A stretch of DNA of 64,000 bases from Mycobacterium sp. 141 (GTDB lineage Bacteria; Actinomycetota; Actinomycetes; Mycobacteriales; Mycobacteriaceae), in assembly GCF_000382405.1 (NCBI RefSeq), contig NZ_KB908255.1:1-64000 (forward strand), in the 5' to 3' direction. The position numbers and the translations under genes were made by a program. The stretch's first letter is position 1. Every line of letters begins with the position of its first letter. A model generated the notes under the pieces. It searched no databases, was not told the DNA's origin, and saw only the letters and a list, made by a program, of their open reading frames with translations. Below, piece by piece: positions 56,754 to 64,000 of this stretch.

Positions 56754-58165
56754 GCGCGGAACTGGTTGAGCGCGCGCAGTTTGTTCATCACGTCGAGCGC
56801 GGCGACCTTGTAGGCCTCGGAGAACGTCGGGTAGTTGAACACCGCGTCAACGAGGTACTCCACGGTGCCACCGCAACCCATGACGGCTTGGCCGATGTGC
56901 ACCATCTCAGTGGCGCTGGTGCCGAAGATGTGGACGCCCAGCAGACGTAGGTCCTCGGTGGACACCAGCAGTTTGAGCATGCCATAGGAGTCGCCGGCGA
57001 TCTGTCCGCGGGCCAGCTCGCGGTAGCGGGAGACCCCGACCTCGTAGGGAATCGAGTCCCTGGTCAGGTCGATCTCGGTGGCACCGACGTAGGACACCTC
57101 GGGAATCGAGTAGATACCGATGGGTTGCAGCTGCATCATGCCCTTGGTGGGCTCGCCGAACGCGTGGTAGGCCGCGAGTCGGCCCTGCTCCATCGAAGTC
57201 GCGGCCAGGGCGGGGAAGCCGATGACATCCCCGACGGCATAGATGTGGTCGACTTTGGTACAGAAGTTGTCGTCGACGAAGATTCGGCCTCGGTTGTCGG
57301 ACTCCAGACCGGCTTTGGACAGGTCGAGGTGATCGGTCTGGCCTTGGCGGCCCGCCGAGTACATCACCGTCTCGGCCGGGATCTGCTTGCCGCTGGCCAG
57401 GGTCGTGACGGTCCCGGCGGCCCCGACGTCGACAGCGGTCACCTCCTCACCAAACCGGAAGGTCACAGCCAGATCACGCAGGTGGAACTTGAGCGCTTCC
57501 ACGATCTCCGGGTCGCAGAAATCCAGCATGGAGTCGCGTTTTTCGACCACGGTCACCTTGGTGCCCAGCGCGGCGAACATCGATGCGTACTCAATGCCGA
57601 TGACACCGGCACCGACCACCACCATCGAGGTGGGCAGTGATTTGAGGTCGAGGATTCCGTCGGAATCCAGCACGCGCTGTTCGTCGAACTCGACGCCGGC
57701 CGGGCGGGCAGGCTTGGTGCCGGTGGCCAGGACGATGTAGCGGCCGCGGACCGACACCAGCTCGGCCCGGTTCGGATCCTCGACCAGGAGGGTGTGGTCG
57801 TCGGCGAAGCGGCCGTGCCCGGTGTAGAGCTCGATGCGGTTACGCATGAGCTGCGAACGCACCACGTCGATCTCCTTGCCGATGACGTGCTGAGTGCGCG
57901 CCAGCAGATCGGCTGGCGTGATCTTCTCCTTGACGCGGTAACTGGCGCCGTACAGCTCGCGCTGGCTCATCCCGGTCAGGTAGACGACCGCCTCCCGCAG
58001 CGTCTTGGACGGGATGGTGCCGGTGTTGACGCAGACCCCGCCGAGCATTCGTCCGCGCTCGATGACCGCAACGGTCTTACCGAGCTTTGCGGCGGCGATC
58101 GCGGCACGTTGACCGCCGGGACCTGAACCAATGACGACGAGGTCGTACTCCTGCATCGAACCCAT
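56750..58165 (-). CDS. sthA: Soluble pyridine nucleotide transhydrogenase
   Basis: The 471-residue flavoprotein balances NADH and NADPH. It has the FAD-binding [10 protein letters not shown] near residue 13, then [11 protein letters not shown] in which the second redox cysteine of disulfide reductases is Thr, as expected for SthA. The NAD(P) motif [11 protein letters not shown] and C-terminal dimer interface are present. It corresponds to Rv2713. Starts at 58165 and 58156 are equally possible. Confidence 0.93.
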   Translation of the reverse strand: MGSMQEYDLVVIGSGPGGQRAAIAAAKLGKTVAVIERGRMLGGVCVNTGTIPSKTLREAVVYLTGMSQRELYGASYRVKEKITPADLLARTQHVIGKEIDVVRSQLMRNRIELYTGHGRFADDHTLLVEDPNRAELVSVRGRYIVLATGTKPARPAGVEFDEQRVLDSDGILDLKSLPTSMVVVGAGVIGIEYASMFAALGTKVTVVEKRDSMLDFCDPEIVEALKFHLRDLAVTFRFGEEVTAVDVGAAGTVTTLASGKQIPAETVMYSAGRQGQTDHLDLSKAGLESDNRGRIFVDDNFCTKVDHIYAVGDVIGFPALAATSMEQGRLAAYHAFGEPTKGMMQLQPIGIYSIPEVSYVGATEIDLTRDSIPYEVGVSRYRELARGQIAGDSYGMLKLLVSTEDLRLLGVHIFGTSATEMVHIGQAVMGCGGTVEYLVDAVFNYPTFSEAYKVAALDVMNKLRALNQFRA

Positions 58166-58331
58166 GGGAAGTGTTTACGCCGATTGCCGTGATCTCGCAC
58201 GTGGACCGCGCCAAATTGCGCATGAACAAATGCTCCGACCGTCATCCCCAAAGCGAGTTTCATCCACAGGGGGCGGTGATCGGGTACCGCGGCGGGCAAG
58301 TGCTGACGGTGGCTGCTGCGACGGTCTGACC

Positions 58332-59402
58332 ATGACATTTTCATCGGATTCACCGGATACCGCGCAGTTCGGCCTCGACCGGCCCGGCACTCTGATCGCC
58401 GCGCTGCCCGCGGTCCTCGGCTTCGTGCCCGAGCAGTCGCTGGTTTTGGTCACCGTCGATGACGGTGTACTGGGATGCGTTTTGCGCGTCGATCTGTCGC
58501 CAGACATGACAGGCCGGATCGACCACCTGGTCTCGGTGGCTGCGGCAGCCGAGCCGCACTCGGCCATTGCGGTCTTCGTCGACGAGCACGCCGCGGACTG
58601 CCAGCAGTGCAACGACGAGTTTCGTGCGCTGGCCGGGATGCTGGCCGACCGGCTCGCGGCGTGCGGCATTGAACTACTCGCCGCACACGTGGTCGATCGA
58701 GTGGCCGCCGGCGGTCACTGGCACTGCGCCGACGGTTGCGGCAGCCACGGCACCGTCGAGGATCCGTCCGCGTCGCCGTTGGCTGTCGCTGCGGTGCTCG
58801 ACGGACGCAGGCTCTACCGGCGGCGCGAGGAACTGCAGCAGATCATCGATGCCGACCCGGTCCGGGGCGGGCGGTTGGCTCGGGTGATCGATGATCTGCC
58901 GGAAACCTCGGCGCCGCGCAGCCGTGCCCGGATACGCGGCGATATTGAAGCGGCGATAGCTACGGCGACCCGGTTCGCCGACGGGAAGCCGCCCAGCGAT
59001 GACGAGATCGCCCGAATCGCTGTGGCCTTGACCGACCCACGGGTACGCGACACGTTGTATGCGCTGGCGGTGGGGGACAGCGCCGGGGCAGCGGAGGCGC
59101 TGTGGGCCGAGCTAGCTCGCGCGTTGCCGCCGCCGTGGCGGGCCGAGGCGCTCGCGCTGCTCGCTTTCTCGGCCTACGTGAGGGGCGACGGCCCATTGAC
59201 CGGAGTATCACTGGACGCCGCGTTGGATTGCCAACCGGATCATCGGATGGCGGGCATGCTCGACACCGCACTGCAGTCGGGTATGCGACCCGACCAGATC
59301 CGTGAGCTGGCCCTGAGCGGCTACCGGCAGGCCGATCGACTCGGCGTGCAATTGCCGTCGCGGCGGGCTTTCGGTGGACGCAATCGACGGGCCGGTGCGT
59401 GA
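58332..59402 (+). CDS. DUF4192 family protein
   Basis: The 356-residue actinobacterial protein has the DUF4192 beginning RPGTLIAALPAVLGFVPEQSLVLV and a C-terminal helical part (LLAFSAYVRGDGPLTGVSLDAAL). Four cysteines sit in the middle, two as CQQC near residue 96 and two in WHCADGCGSH near 137. Function is unknown. The ATG start follows a 166-base gap from sthA. Confidence 0.85.
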   Translation: MTFSSDSPDTAQFGLDRPGTLIAALPAVLGFVPEQSLVLVTVDDGVLGCVLRVDLSPDMTGRIDHLVSVAAAAEPHSAIAVFVDEHAADCQQCNDEFRALAGMLADRLAACGIELLAAHVVDRVAAGGHWHCADGCGSHGTVEDPSASPLAVAAVLDGRRLYRRREELQQIIDADPVRGGRLARVIDDLPETSAPRSRARIRGDIEAAIATATRFADGKPPSDDEIARIAVALTDPRVRDTLYALAVGDSAGAAEALWAELARALPPPWRAEALALLAFSAYVRGDGPLTGVSLDAALDCQPDHRMAGMLDTALQSGMRPDQIRELALSGYRQADRLGVQLPSRRAFGGRNRRAGA

Positions 59403-59425
59403 CCGGGCGGCCCGCTCGGGTGAGA

Positions 59426-60121
59426 TCAGACCTTCTCCACCTTGACGGCGTGCGCCATGTGATGGGGCAGCTCGACCTGCTGGTGGCCGGGGATCAGGAT
59501 CATGACTCCGCCGCGGTCGTTGGCCTCGACGGTGACCCGGGCGTTGGGCACGACGCCGGCGTCCTTGAGTCGGCCGATCAACTCGGTGTCACCCTGAACG
59601 TGCTCGGTCAGCTGGCGCACCACGACCGCCACCGGCAAGCCGACCGGAAGTTCAGTCAGACGGACCAGGCTTACGTCGCCAGAGTCGAATCCGGTGGCCC
59701 CGACCCCGAGCTCGGACAATCCCGGGATGGGGTTGCCGAACGGTGAGGTGGTGGGGTTGTTCAGTACCTGCATCAGCCGCCGCTCGACGTCTTCACTCAT
59801 CACGTGTTCCCACCGGCACGCCTCGGCGTGCACGTCTTCCCAGGGGAGCCCGATGATGTCGACGAGAAGCCGCTCGGCCAGCCGGTGCTTACGCATCACC
59901 GCGACCGCGAGAGCACGGCCCTTGTCGGTGAGTTCCAGGTGCCGGTCACCGGCGACGTGCAACAGCCCGTCGCGCTCCATTCGTGACACCGTCTGGCTGA
60001 CAGTGGGCCCACTCTGGTCAAGTCGCTCGGCAATGCGGGCCCGCAGAGGCACCACGCCTTCTTCTTCGAGGTCGTAGATGGTCCGCAGATACATCTCGGT
60101 GGTATCGATAAGATCGTTCAT
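59426..60121 (-). CDS. ideR: Iron-dependent regulator IdeR
   Basis: The 231-residue DtxR-family repressor controls iron uptake, storage and siderophore genes. The DNA-binding helix is at about 22-50, metal ligands include M10, H79, H98, C102, E105 and H106, and an SH3-like domain follows from about 150. GGGAAGG precedes the ATG. It lies 171 bases downstream of sigB on the same strand, with a hairpin between. Confidence 0.96.
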   Translation of the reverse strand: MNDLIDTTEMYLRTIYDLEEEGVVPLRARIAERLDQSGPTVSQTVSRMERDGLLHVAGDRHLELTDKGRALAVAVMRKHRLAERLLVDIIGLPWEDVHAEACRWEHVMSEDVERRLMQVLNNPTTSPFGNPIPGLSELGVGATGFDSGDVSLVRLTELPVGLPVAVVVRQLTEHVQGDTELIGRLKDAGVVPNARVTVEANDRGGVMILIPGHQQVELPHHMAHAVKVEKV

Positions 60122-60247
60122 TCGCGCCTTCCCAGCCCAAACTTCATCGCTCAGTCTACCGTTCGGGTGGCTTGAAGAGGCGACCAACGTGGTCGTACTG
60201 CTTACCGTTGCGGCGGAGCCTTCCGGCGGACAAAGCGGGTGAAACGC

Positions 60248-60280
60248 GATGTGCCCGCCGGGCAATCCGACGGGCACATC
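60248..60280 (-). terminator. Terminator hairpin after sigB
   Basis: GATGTGCCCG (60248-60257) pairs exactly with CGGGCACATC (60271-60280) around 13 bases. It begins 12 bases beyond the sigB stop in the direction of transcription and precedes ideR, so it probably ends sigB transcripts. Confidence 0.65.
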
Positions 60281-60292
60281 CTGGGGGCACGC

Positions 60293-61252
60293 TTAGCTTG
60301 CATACGAGCGGAGCCGGTCGGCTCGCTCGCCGTTGCGGAGTTTGGACATGACCTCGCGTTCGATCTGGCGGACCCGCTCGCGGGACAGTCCGAACAGCTT
60401 GCCGATCTGGTCGAGCGTGCGCGGCTGGCCGTCGTCGAGGCCGAACCGCAGCCGGATCACCTGCTGCTCACGTTCGTCGAGCGTGGCCAGCACGTAGCGG
60501 ATGTCGGTGTGCAGGAGTTCGGAGATCACCGCGTTCTCTGCCGACATGGCTTCGGAATCTTCGATGAAGTCGCCGAGCGGCGCTTCTTCGTCGGTGCCTA
60601 CCGGCATATCCAGGCTTACCGGATCGCGACTGTGCTCCAGCAGATCGTTGATCTTCTCGACCGGGATGCCCGATTCTTCGGCCAGCTCCTCGTCGGTGGC
60701 CTCGCGTCCGAGGTTCTGATGCATTTCCCGCTTGATCCGGGCCAGCTTGTTGACCTGCTCGACCAAGTGGACGGGCAAGCGGATGGTGCGACTCTGGTCA
60801 GCCATACCGCGGGTGATGGCCTGCCGGATCCACCAGGTGGCGTAAGTGGAGAACTTGAAGCCCTTGGTGTAATCGAACTTCTCCATGGCCCGGATGAGCC
60901 CAAGGTTGCCCTCCTGGATCAGGTCCAGCAGCGGCATGCCGCGGCCCGTGTAACGCTTCGCCAACGACACAACCAGGCGCAGGTTGGCCTCCAGCAGATG
61001 TCGCCGGGCGGCCTCCCCGTCCCGGACGACGATTCCCAGCTCGCGTTTGCGGGTCTCGCCGAGGCGCTTCTTGGTGTCCAGCAGATGCTGGGCATACAAC
61101 CCGGCCTCAATACGTTTTGCGAGCTCTACTTCATCGGCAGCATTGAGCAACGCCGTTTTGCCGATGCCGTTCAAGTACACGCGCACGAGGTCTGCAGCCG
61201 GGCTCTGGGCGTCCAGATCGGTGTCAACGCGGCTTGTGGTGGCATTTGCCAT
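60293..61252 (-). CDS. sigB: RNA polymerase sigma factor SigB
   Basis: The 319-residue sigma-70 group 2 factor is non-essential and serves stress response. Region 2 is visible ([20 protein letters not shown], then [14 protein letters not shown]) and region 4 ([20 protein letters not shown]). The ATG start MANATTSRV is preceded by AGGAGG. A SigE/SigH-type promoter 38 bases upstream links it to envelope and oxidative stress. Confidence 0.96.
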   Translation of the reverse strand: MANATTSRVDTDLDAQSPAADLVRVYLNGIGKTALLNAADEVELAKRIEAGLYAQHLLDTKKRLGETRKRELGIVVRDGEAARRHLLEANLRLVVSLAKRYTGRGMPLLDLIQEGNLGLIRAMEKFDYTKGFKFSTYATWWIRQAITRGMADQSRTIRLPVHLVEQVNKLARIKREMHQNLGREATDEELAEESGIPVEKINDLLEHSRDPVSLDMPVGTDEEAPLGDFIEDSEAMSAENAVISELLHTDIRYVLATLDEREQQVIRLRFGLDDGQPRTLDQIGKLFGLSRERVRQIEREVMSKLRNGERADRLRSYAS

Positions 61253-61289
61253 GACGGCCTCCTGATCGGCTCGAACTGTCACCACGTAT

Positions 61290-61316
61290 AACGCGGCGAG
61301 CCCACCAAGAGTTCCC
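61290..61316 (-). promoter_or_regulatory. SigE/SigH-type promoter of sigB
   Basis: On the minus strand GGGAACT (61316-61310) is followed after 16 bases by CGTT (61293-61290), an exact match to GGGAACY-N16/17-cGTT. It ends 37 bases before the sigB ATG. ECF-sigma control of sigB is established in M. tuberculosis and M. smegmatis. Confidence 0.8.
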
Positions 61317-61399
61317 GTTGATTGCCGATTTCATGCCTGTTGACCTGCAGTTTTTCGGCGATGACCTGAGATTATCCTGAGAATAGCTAAAGAAGTGGC

Positions 61400-61816
61400 T
61401 CAGTCAGGAACGTTGCCCGGCGGCTGGTCCTCATCCGGTTGCGGTGAGACTGGTCCGTCGGGCTCCAGCGCAGGCCTTTGCGCGATCGGGAAGAGTGGCA
61501 TGCGTTCCCCGCCATGTTTGTAGCGGCGGGGCTCCTCGGCGCGGCGAGGCGGACGGTCGTTGGCGATCAGCACAGCCATCCACGGCAGCGGTACTGAAAC
61601 GAGGATGATCGCCAACGAGATCAGGCCGTTGCCCCACAGGTTGTAAGCGAGGGCGGCCAGGAGTAACGCGGGCACCCGAAACGCCATCAACGTCAGGTAC
61701 TTGCGTACCCGGGCGCGGTGTTGTTCCTCATAGGCCGGTTCGGCGCGGGTGATGAGAACCGGGCGACCTTCACCGTCGAAATCGTCGTCGAAACTCAGCT
61801 CATGGCTTTGTTTCAT
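61400..61816 (-). CDS. DUF3099 family membrane protein
   Basis: The 138-residue protein has an N-terminal acidic segment with VLITRAEPAYEEQHRARVRKYL, typical of DUF3099, two membrane helices (about 46-60 and 66-86) and a Pro-rich tail. It resembles Rv2709. Function is unknown. It is on the same strand as sigB and about 150 bases from it. Confidence 0.83.
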   Translation of the reverse strand: MKQSHELSFDDDFDGEGRPVLITRAEPAYEEQHRARVRKYLTLMAFRVPALLLAALAYNLWGNGLISLAIILVSVPLPWMAVLIANDRPPRRAEEPRRYKHGGERMPLFPIAQRPALEPDGPVSPQPDEDQPPGNVPD

Positions 61817-61888
61817 ACCTCTACTGTTCCACACCTTGGCGGCGCCGTCGCAGGCGGATTTCCTAGAGCGGCGGTGAAGGGCACAATA

Positions 61889-61969
61889 GGAGCCGCGGAC
61901 GTGAGGAGCAGAACAGAAGCCGCGGACGTGAGGAGCAGAATAGAAGCCGACGACGTGAGGAGCACAATA
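61889..61969 (+). repeat. Three tandem 27-bp repeats in the DUF3039 gene leader
   Basis: Copies at 61889-61915, 61916-61942 and 61943-61969 differ at a few bases; a partial fourth (61873-61888) precedes them. Each carries GTGAGGAGCA, and the last GAGGAG is 12 bases before the DUF3039 gene ATG, so it may be that gene's ribosome site. No protein is convincingly encoded. Confidence 0.85.
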
Positions 61970-61974
61970 CAAAG

Positions 61975-62211
61975 ATGCAGACCCAGACGATCGAGCGCAC
62001 CGATGCAGATGAACGCGTCGACGACGGCACAGACAGCGACACCCCGAAGTATTTCCACTACGTCAAGAAGGACAAGATCGCCGAGAGTGCTGTGATGGGC
62101 ACCCACGTCGTCGCGCTGTGCGGCGAGGTGTTTCCTGTGACCAAGGCCGCCAAGCCGGGTTCGCCCGTCTGTCCCGACTGCAAGCGTATCTACGAATCGC
62201 TCAAGAAGTAG
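61975..62211 (+). CDS. DUF3039 family protein
   Basis: This 78-residue actinobacterial protein (Rv2708c-like) has a likely zinc site formed by HVVALCGEVF and CPDCKRIYESL, with YFHYVKKDKI before it. Function is unknown. The ATG follows the repeated leader. Its last 11 bases overlap the convergent YihY gene. Confidence 0.87.
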   Translation: MQTQTIERTDADERVDDGTDSDTPKYFHYVKKDKIAESAVMGTHVVALCGEVFPVTKAAKPGSPVCPDCKRIYESLKK

Positions 62212-63178
62212 TCGGCTCTTCGGGCTCGGCGGCTGACTCCCCGGCCGCCGAGCCGTTTCCGTTGAGCGCTTTGTCCCCCAGCCAGTCTCGCAGTCGCTGG
62301 GCGTGGGTGTCCGCCGCGGGCCATTCCTCCTGGATGGCGGCGTTGAGTTCGGCGCCCAGCATCACGGCGAAGCCCAGGAAGAACGCGAACAGCAGGAATG
62401 CGATCGGGGTGGCCAGTGCACCGTACGTGTAGCCGGTTTGGGTGATCCAGTTCAGGTAGAAGCGCAGCCCGACTGTCGCCACCATGAACACCACAGTGGC
62501 CAGCACCGAGCCGAGCACCAGTCGATGGGTCGGCAGCGGCTTGGGCAACGACACGCGGTACAGGAGCGTCACCCCGGCCACCACAGCCAGGAACAGTGCG
62601 GGGAAGTATCCATAGCGCAGCCCGTTGTCCCAGCTAGCGGGGATGTGCTCGCCTATTGTGCGCGGTCCCAGCGCGATGAACGGCGCCGTGGCGATCGCGC
62701 CGATCAACATCACCACGTAGAGGCCCAGGGCGTAGAACCGCTGGCGCACCGGGTGTCGCAGCGGCGTCTGGTCGTGGGCCTCCACGACCGAATCGACGAA
62801 TGCCGAGACCGCTGAAGATCCCGCCCACAACGAGATCACGAACCCCAACGACACCACCTCGCCACGCGCGCTGGACGCGATGTCACGAATCGTCGGTTCG
62901 ATGATCTCGTTGACGACGTTCTTCGAGAAGAAGCTGTTCGCTGTGTTGATCAGCTGATCCAGGATCGCAGGCAACGTATCGGGCCCGAACAGCGGCGCGA
63001 TATAGGCCAGGCTGCCCAGCATCCCCAACAGCAACGGCGGCAATGACAACGCACACCAGAAAGCAGCCTGGGCCGATTCAGAGAAAATCGAGTCGTCCCA
63101 GCTCTTGGACAACGTGCGCCGTGCAATATGCCAGATGTGATGGCGTGACGGAGGTACTGGAAGCGGCTGGCCGGTCAT
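62201..63178 (-). CDS. YihY/BrkB family membrane protein
   Basis: The 325-residue inner-membrane protein of the YihY/BrkB family has about six helices, with the conserved FSESAQAAFWCALSLPPLLLG near the start and FGLRP-like regions replaced by GYTYGALATPIAFLLF near the end. It resembles Rv2707. The once-proposed RNase BN activity is not supported for this family. The C-terminus is acidic and polar. Confidence 0.88.
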   Translation of the reverse strand: MTGQPLPVPPSRHHIWHIARRTLSKSWDDSIFSESAQAAFWCALSLPPLLLGMLGSLAYIAPLFGPDTLPAILDQLINTANSFFSKNVVNEIIEPTIRDIASSARGEVVSLGFVISLWAGSSAVSAFVDSVVEAHDQTPLRHPVRQRFYALGLYVVMLIGAIATAPFIALGPRTIGEHIPASWDNGLRYGYFPALFLAVVAGVTLLYRVSLPKPLPTHRLVLGSVLATVVFMVATVGLRFYLNWITQTGYTYGALATPIAFLLFAFFLGFAVMLGAELNAAIQEEWPAADTHAQRLRDWLGDKALNGNGSAAGESAAEPEEPTTS

Positions 63179-63237
63179 GTCCAGACCAGCATTACGGACG
63201 AGGCGTGCTCCTGCCTAGGCGGGTGTGCTCAGCTGCG

Positions 63238-63429
63238 CTATGCCTCGACCGGGCTCACTTCGATGACGGCGGCCAGCTCTACCAGTTTGGCCTCATGCTC
63301 GTTGGCGTGATGCTGGCAGAAGAGAAGCTCGCTGCCCGACGGCAGGGTCGCGCGCACTCGTGCGGCAGCACCGCAACGGTCGCAACGATCGGCTCTGGTT
63401 AGCTCCGGGGTGGTCAGAGTTGCGTTCAT
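63238..63429 (-). CDS. DUF7455 family small zinc-finger-like protein
   Basis: The 63-residue protein has CDRCGAAARVRA and LLFCQHHANEHEAKL, a probable Cys/His zinc site. It corresponds to the small actinobacterial family formerly seen as conserved hypothetical beside sigma factors. Function is unknown. The ATG at 63429 gives the family N-terminus. Confidence 0.8.
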   Translation of the reverse strand: MNATLTTPELTRADRCDRCGAAARVRATLPSGSELLFCQHHANEHEAKLVELAAVIEVSPVEA

Positions 63430-63586
63430 GGCTCCTCCGTCTTCTGCTCTGCGCATCCCGGCAATGGCGCCGGGATGCGTATCTCTACTGTCTCAGACGT
63501 TTTCGGTTCCGGCGTTGTTCCCTAGGGGTTTACCGGTGTGTCGTGTCTCACTTGGCCGAGAATTGCTCGACCGGCAAGCTGGCAAT

Positions 63587-63949
63587 ATGCATCCGTTGCC
63601 GCCCGTGCTGGTCCACCTATGCAGTGCCCGGGAGTGGCAGAGCGCCCAAGCGTCCGGCGAGCATCGGCCGCCTTCTTTGGACGCCCAGGGCTTCGTCCAT
63701 CTCTCAGCCCCTGAGCAGGTGCATCTGCCTGCCAACCGGCTCTACGCCGGCCGTACCGACCTGGTGCTGCTCTATATCGACTCCGCAGAGCTGACAGCGC
63801 CGGTGCGCTGGGAGCCTGGCGTTCCGTCCGACCCCGAAGCCATGCTGTTCCCACATCTGTATGGGCCACTGCCCGCTACGGCGGTGACGGCCACCACTGC
63901 CTACCTGCCGGCCTCCGACGGCAGGTTTTCGCCACTTTCGGCGACGTAG
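63587..63949 (+). CDS. DUF952 family protein
   Basis: The 120-residue DUF952 protein (Rv2705c-like) shows the expected HLCSAREWQSAQASGEHRPP, FVHLSAPEQVHLPANRLY and FPHLYGPLP segments. Family members have an ADP-ribosyl-transferase-like fold of unknown task. The ATG was chosen; a GTG at 63537 would add 17 residues. The 3' end overlaps the convergent RidA-like gene. Confidence 0.82.
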   Translation: MHPLPPVLVHLCSAREWQSAQASGEHRPPSLDAQGFVHLSAPEQVHLPANRLYAGRTDLVLLYIDSAELTAPVRWEPGVPSDPEAMLFPHLYGPLPATAVTATTAYLPASDGRFSPLSAT

Positions 63950-64000
63950 GCGTCGGTCTCGATCTCGACGAGTAGTTCCGGTGCGATTAGCGCCGAAACC
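63901..64000 (-). CDS. RidA/YjgF-like protein, C-terminal part only
   Basis: About 32 C-terminal codons are visible, reading VSALIAPELLVEIETDAYVA before a short tail and TAG. The PxxLVEI-type ending is typical of RidA/UK114 proteins, which deaminate reactive enamines or imines. Position would match Rv2704. The start lies beyond the window. Confidence 0.6.
   Translation of the reverse strand, partial: VSALIAPELLVEIETDAYVAESGENLPSEAGR

Noticed and set aside
59915..59950. TTGTCGGTG inside ideR resembling a RecA-NDp -35
   Set aside because: No TAnnnT follows at the right distance and it lies within coding sequence.

Overview
The window looks like chromosomal DNA from a fast-growing mycobacterium (Mycolicibacterium-like, M. 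smegmatis group). The DNA is GC-rich throughout. The order of housekeeping genes follows the M. tuberculosis segment Rv2753c-Rv2704 read in reverse: dapA, rnj, ftsK, argA, pgsA3, clgR, pspA, recA, recX, miaB, miaA, dapF, hflX, fadE20, lexA, chiZ, nrdR, sthA, ideR and sigB. Species and Rv equivalences come from remembered gene order and protein similarity, not from a search. I saw no rRNA, tRNA, CRISPR array, insertion sequence or prophage, and no stretch over 300 bases lacks a gene.

Layout. 1-5.8 kb: dapA and RNase J, a small divergent regulator / membrane protein / DUF2249-cupin module, a methyltransferase, the stump of a short-chain dehydrogenase and a small monooxygenase. 5.9-15 kb: ftsK, argA, pgsA3, a CinA-type amidohydrolase, the envelope-stress group clgR-pspA-pspM, ephG, a glycosyltransferase and small proteins. 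15.0-30.6 kb: an 18-gene minus-strand cluster for a group 1h (actinobacterial, high-affinity) [NiFe] hydrogenase. It has hypA-hypB, hhyS-hhyL-hhyE, several uncharacterised accessory proteins and hypC-hypF-hypE-hypC-hypD, and it lies between a DUF3046 gene and recA. 30.6-37.7 kb: recA-recX, two tandem eight-helix membrane paralogues and a gluABCD-type glutamate ABC transporter. 37.8-48.4 kb: miaB, a DUF349 protein, miaA, dapF, hflX, a secreted PE-PPE-domain hydrolase and fadE20. 48.6-64 kb: an LGFP-repeat envelope protein, lexA/chiZ/nrdR, a PhzF-like protein, hydrolases, a lipoprotein serine protease, sthA, ideR, sigB and small DUF proteins, ending inside a RidA-like gene.

How the parts fit. 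The hydrogenase cluster carries both structural subunits, an Fe-S partner and a complete maturation set (HypA-F plus protease), so it should yield a working H2-oxidising enzyme that feeds the respiratory chain. The DNA-damage genes carry recognisable control sites: LexA boxes at recA and lexA, and RecA-independent (PafBC-type) promoters at recA and chiZ. Both clgR and sigB have a SigE/SigH-type promoter, which ties the clgR-psp group and sigB into one envelope-stress response.

The most interesting unexplained items are the hydrogenase accessory proteins (two SIS proteins, one fused to a HypC/HupF domain; DUF6390; DUF6084; DUF5947; a 440-residue protein; a 39-residue membrane peptide), the 33-bp in-frame tandem duplication in miaB, the tandem membrane paralogues beside recX, a triple 27-bp repeat in a leader region, and the dehydrogenase remnant.
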